The notes beneath the pieces are model-generated. The model ran no database searches. It was not told the origin of the DNA and saw only the letters and a program-made list of their open reading frames with translations. This document shows, in pieces, positions 7,441 through 8,377 of a stretch of DNA of 8,377 nt (its first letter is position 1; each line of letters begins with the position of its first letter). A program made the translations under genes and the position numbers. The DNA comes from MED-G82 sp964342675. Lineage in GTDB: Bacteria; Pseudomonadota; Gammaproteobacteria; Magnimaribacterales; D2472. Location: positions 1 through 8,377 of the forward strand of contig CAYFFR010000040.1 in the NCBI GenBank assembly GCA_964342675.1, in the 5' to 3' direction.

Positions 7441-8309
7441 ATCTCTTGTATTAAACATCTAACAGATCCACCACCAATTTTTTCTATTATATCTAGATCA
7501 ACAATAATCTTCTTATCGATACTCTTATTTATAACTTGTAACTGGTCTTGTAGTAAATGATGGTGTGCTCTTTTAGACATTAATAAACAACGCAAACCTT
7601 TTTTATTTTCTAGTTCAATCATATTGCCACAGAAATTGATAATTTGTTGTGAGTTAAATTTTAATATTTTTCTGTTGCCGAGATTACGAAATATATTTTC
7701 GATATTAGATGATGTTATTAATTCATTTCCTATGCCTGCTATATGATGGCCAATCCAGATAAGAACGTTGGTGTGATATATGGGTTTATTTGCTAAAGTA
7801 GTCGTAAAACTTATCAATTTATATTTATATTCGTCACACCATTTTTTAGCTAGATTAATATCTGATCTTGATGATAATGCACAATAAGCAATATGATTAA
7901 TTCTATCTAAGACAAGTGAGCTTGTTGATTCAAGAAATTTTTTTTCACTTGAGAATTTTCTAAAATCTAAATTTAATTCATGCTTCTTATTTAATATAAA
8001 TAAACTTTCTGTATTTATTTCATGCCTTCTATTTTGAGCTTCCATAGAGAAAAGATCATATCTATTTTTATGAGTCATAAACCAGTTTGGAAATAACCCA
8101 TCTGGTGATTTTGGTGATGGTACAAGCTCAACAATCTCAAAATAATTATCTTCTAAAATCTGTTTTAGATTAGCCCATTCATTTATTGCTTTATCTTTAA
8201 CATCCTCAAAATTAATTTTTTTTTGGAATATGTTTGAAATAGCAGTTTCATGATTGAAGCTAAAATATTTAGGTTGAATCATTGCTAATTTATATGTTGA
8301 ATTTATCAT
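7434..8309 (-). CDS. CtlX-like arginine deiminase-related (amidinotransferase-fold) protein
   Basis: Cytoplasmic protein of 291 residues resembling the family annotated as citrulline utilization hydrolase CtlX or arginine deiminase-related protein, part of the guanidino-group modifying superfamily that attacks guanidino or ureido carbons with a cysteine. Visible landmarks: MIQPKYFSFNHETA near the start, DGLFPNWFMTH (70-80), NRRHE (93-97), LESTSSLVLDR (126-136, E127 likely catalytic), H179 in YHTNV, FCGNMIEL (226-233), LMSKRA (243-248) and the C-terminal GGGSVRC, with C285 the likely nucleophile. Length is normal. Compared with my memory of relatives, the FPNNW block appears one residue short and the usual EGTGS reads ESTSS, so substrate use may differ. 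ATG 8309 is chosen; ATG 8282 (Met10) would remove a poorly conserved tip. The gene starts 7 nt after the 3' CCA of a same-strand tRNA-Arg, with no Shine-Dalgarno, so it is probably transcribed with the tRNA. The exact reaction is uncertain. Genes of this family carry the symbol ctlX in some annotations. Confidence 0.87.
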   Translation of the reverse strand: MINSTYKLAMIQPKYFSFNHETAISNIFQKKINFEDVKDKAINEWANLKQILEDNYFEIVELVPSPKSPDGLFPNWFMTHKNRYDLFSMEAQNRRHEINTESLFILNKKHELNLDFRKFSSEKKFLESTSSLVLDRINHIAYCALSSRSDINLAKKWCDEYKYKLISFTTTLANKPIYHTNVLIWIGHHIAGIGNELITSSNIENIFRNLGNRKILKFNSQQIINFCGNMIELENKKGLRCLLMSKRAHHHLLQDQLQVINKSIDKKIIVDLDIIEKIGGGSVRCLIQEIY

Positions 8310-8316
8310 TGTTTAT

Positions 8317-8377
8317 TGGCGCGCCCGGAGAGATTCGAACTCCCGACCGCCTGGTTCGTAGCCAGGTACTCTATCCA
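8317..8377 (-). tRNA. tRNA-Arg(ACG), 5' end cut by window edge
   Basis: The minus strand shows the 3' 61 nt of a tRNA. The anticodon arm is CCTGG-CTACGAA-CCAGG, anticodon ACG (wobble inosine expected), which reads CGU, CGC and CGA arginine codons. The T arm is GGGAG-TTCGAAT-CTCTC with one G-U pair. The 3' acceptor strand is CGGGCGC with discriminator G and an encoded CCA at 8319-8317. The D-loop side TGGATAGAG is also typical of proteobacterial tRNA-Arg2. By comparison with the 77-nt E. coli tRNA-Arg(ACG), only about 16 nt (the 5' acceptor strand and start of the D arm, expected to begin GCGCCCG) lie beyond the window. The CtlX-like gene begins 7 nt downstream on the same strand. Confidence 0.96.

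Noticed and set aside
8317..8377. The tRNA 3' end as an attachment site of an integrated element
   Set aside because: No integrase, no duplicated tRNA 3' end within the window and no change in gene style next to the tRNA. An element could only be judged with sequence beyond the window.

Overview
The window is an AT-rich, gene-dense stretch of what looks like a chromosome from a marine gammaproteobacterium. I infer the SAR86 group or a similar streamlined lineage. The reasons are the low GC (about a third by eye), very short or negative gene spacing, the gene mix (DUF3604 protein, cytochrome P450, exported M16 and M28 metallopeptidases, short lipoprotein signals), and a tRNA-Arg of proteobacterial type with its CCA end encoded in the DNA. 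No mobile element, CRISPR array, phage gene or rRNA gene was seen.

Layout from left to right. (1) Plus-strand pair, 2-1625: the C-terminal third of a DUF3604 protein whose 5' part lies outside the window, overlapping by 8 bp a lipoprotein of the NAPE-PLD-like metallo-beta-lactamase family. (2) Minus-strand pair, 5725-1638: a periplasmic two-domain M16 zinc protease followed, through a TAATG stop/start overlap, by a cytochrome P450. (3) A 92-bp divergent promoter region (5726-5817) shared by the M16-P450 pair and, on the plus strand, an M28 zinc aminopeptidase-like lipoprotein (5818-7440). (4) Minus strand, from the right edge: a tRNA-Arg(ACG) missing only about 16 nt at its 5' end, then only 7 nt later a CtlX-like arginine deiminase-related enzyme (8309-7434) whose stop overlaps the end of the M28 gene by 7 bp.

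How the genes fit together: the M16 and M28 enzymes both look exported and would suit peptide degradation at the cell envelope, with the CtlX-like hydrolase possibly acting on guanidino or ureido compounds such as arginine or citrulline. The NAPE-PLD-like lipoprotein suggests phospholipid or N-acyl lipid turnover. The P450 resembles bacterial soluble P450s acting on terpenes, steroids or fatty acids, and no redox partner is encoded here. These functional links are inference. Every complete gene appears intact. I see no clearly new multi-gene system. The most unusual points are the tRNA-Arg/CtlX-like junction, the coupled protease-P450 pair, and changes in conserved motifs of the CtlX-like enzyme.
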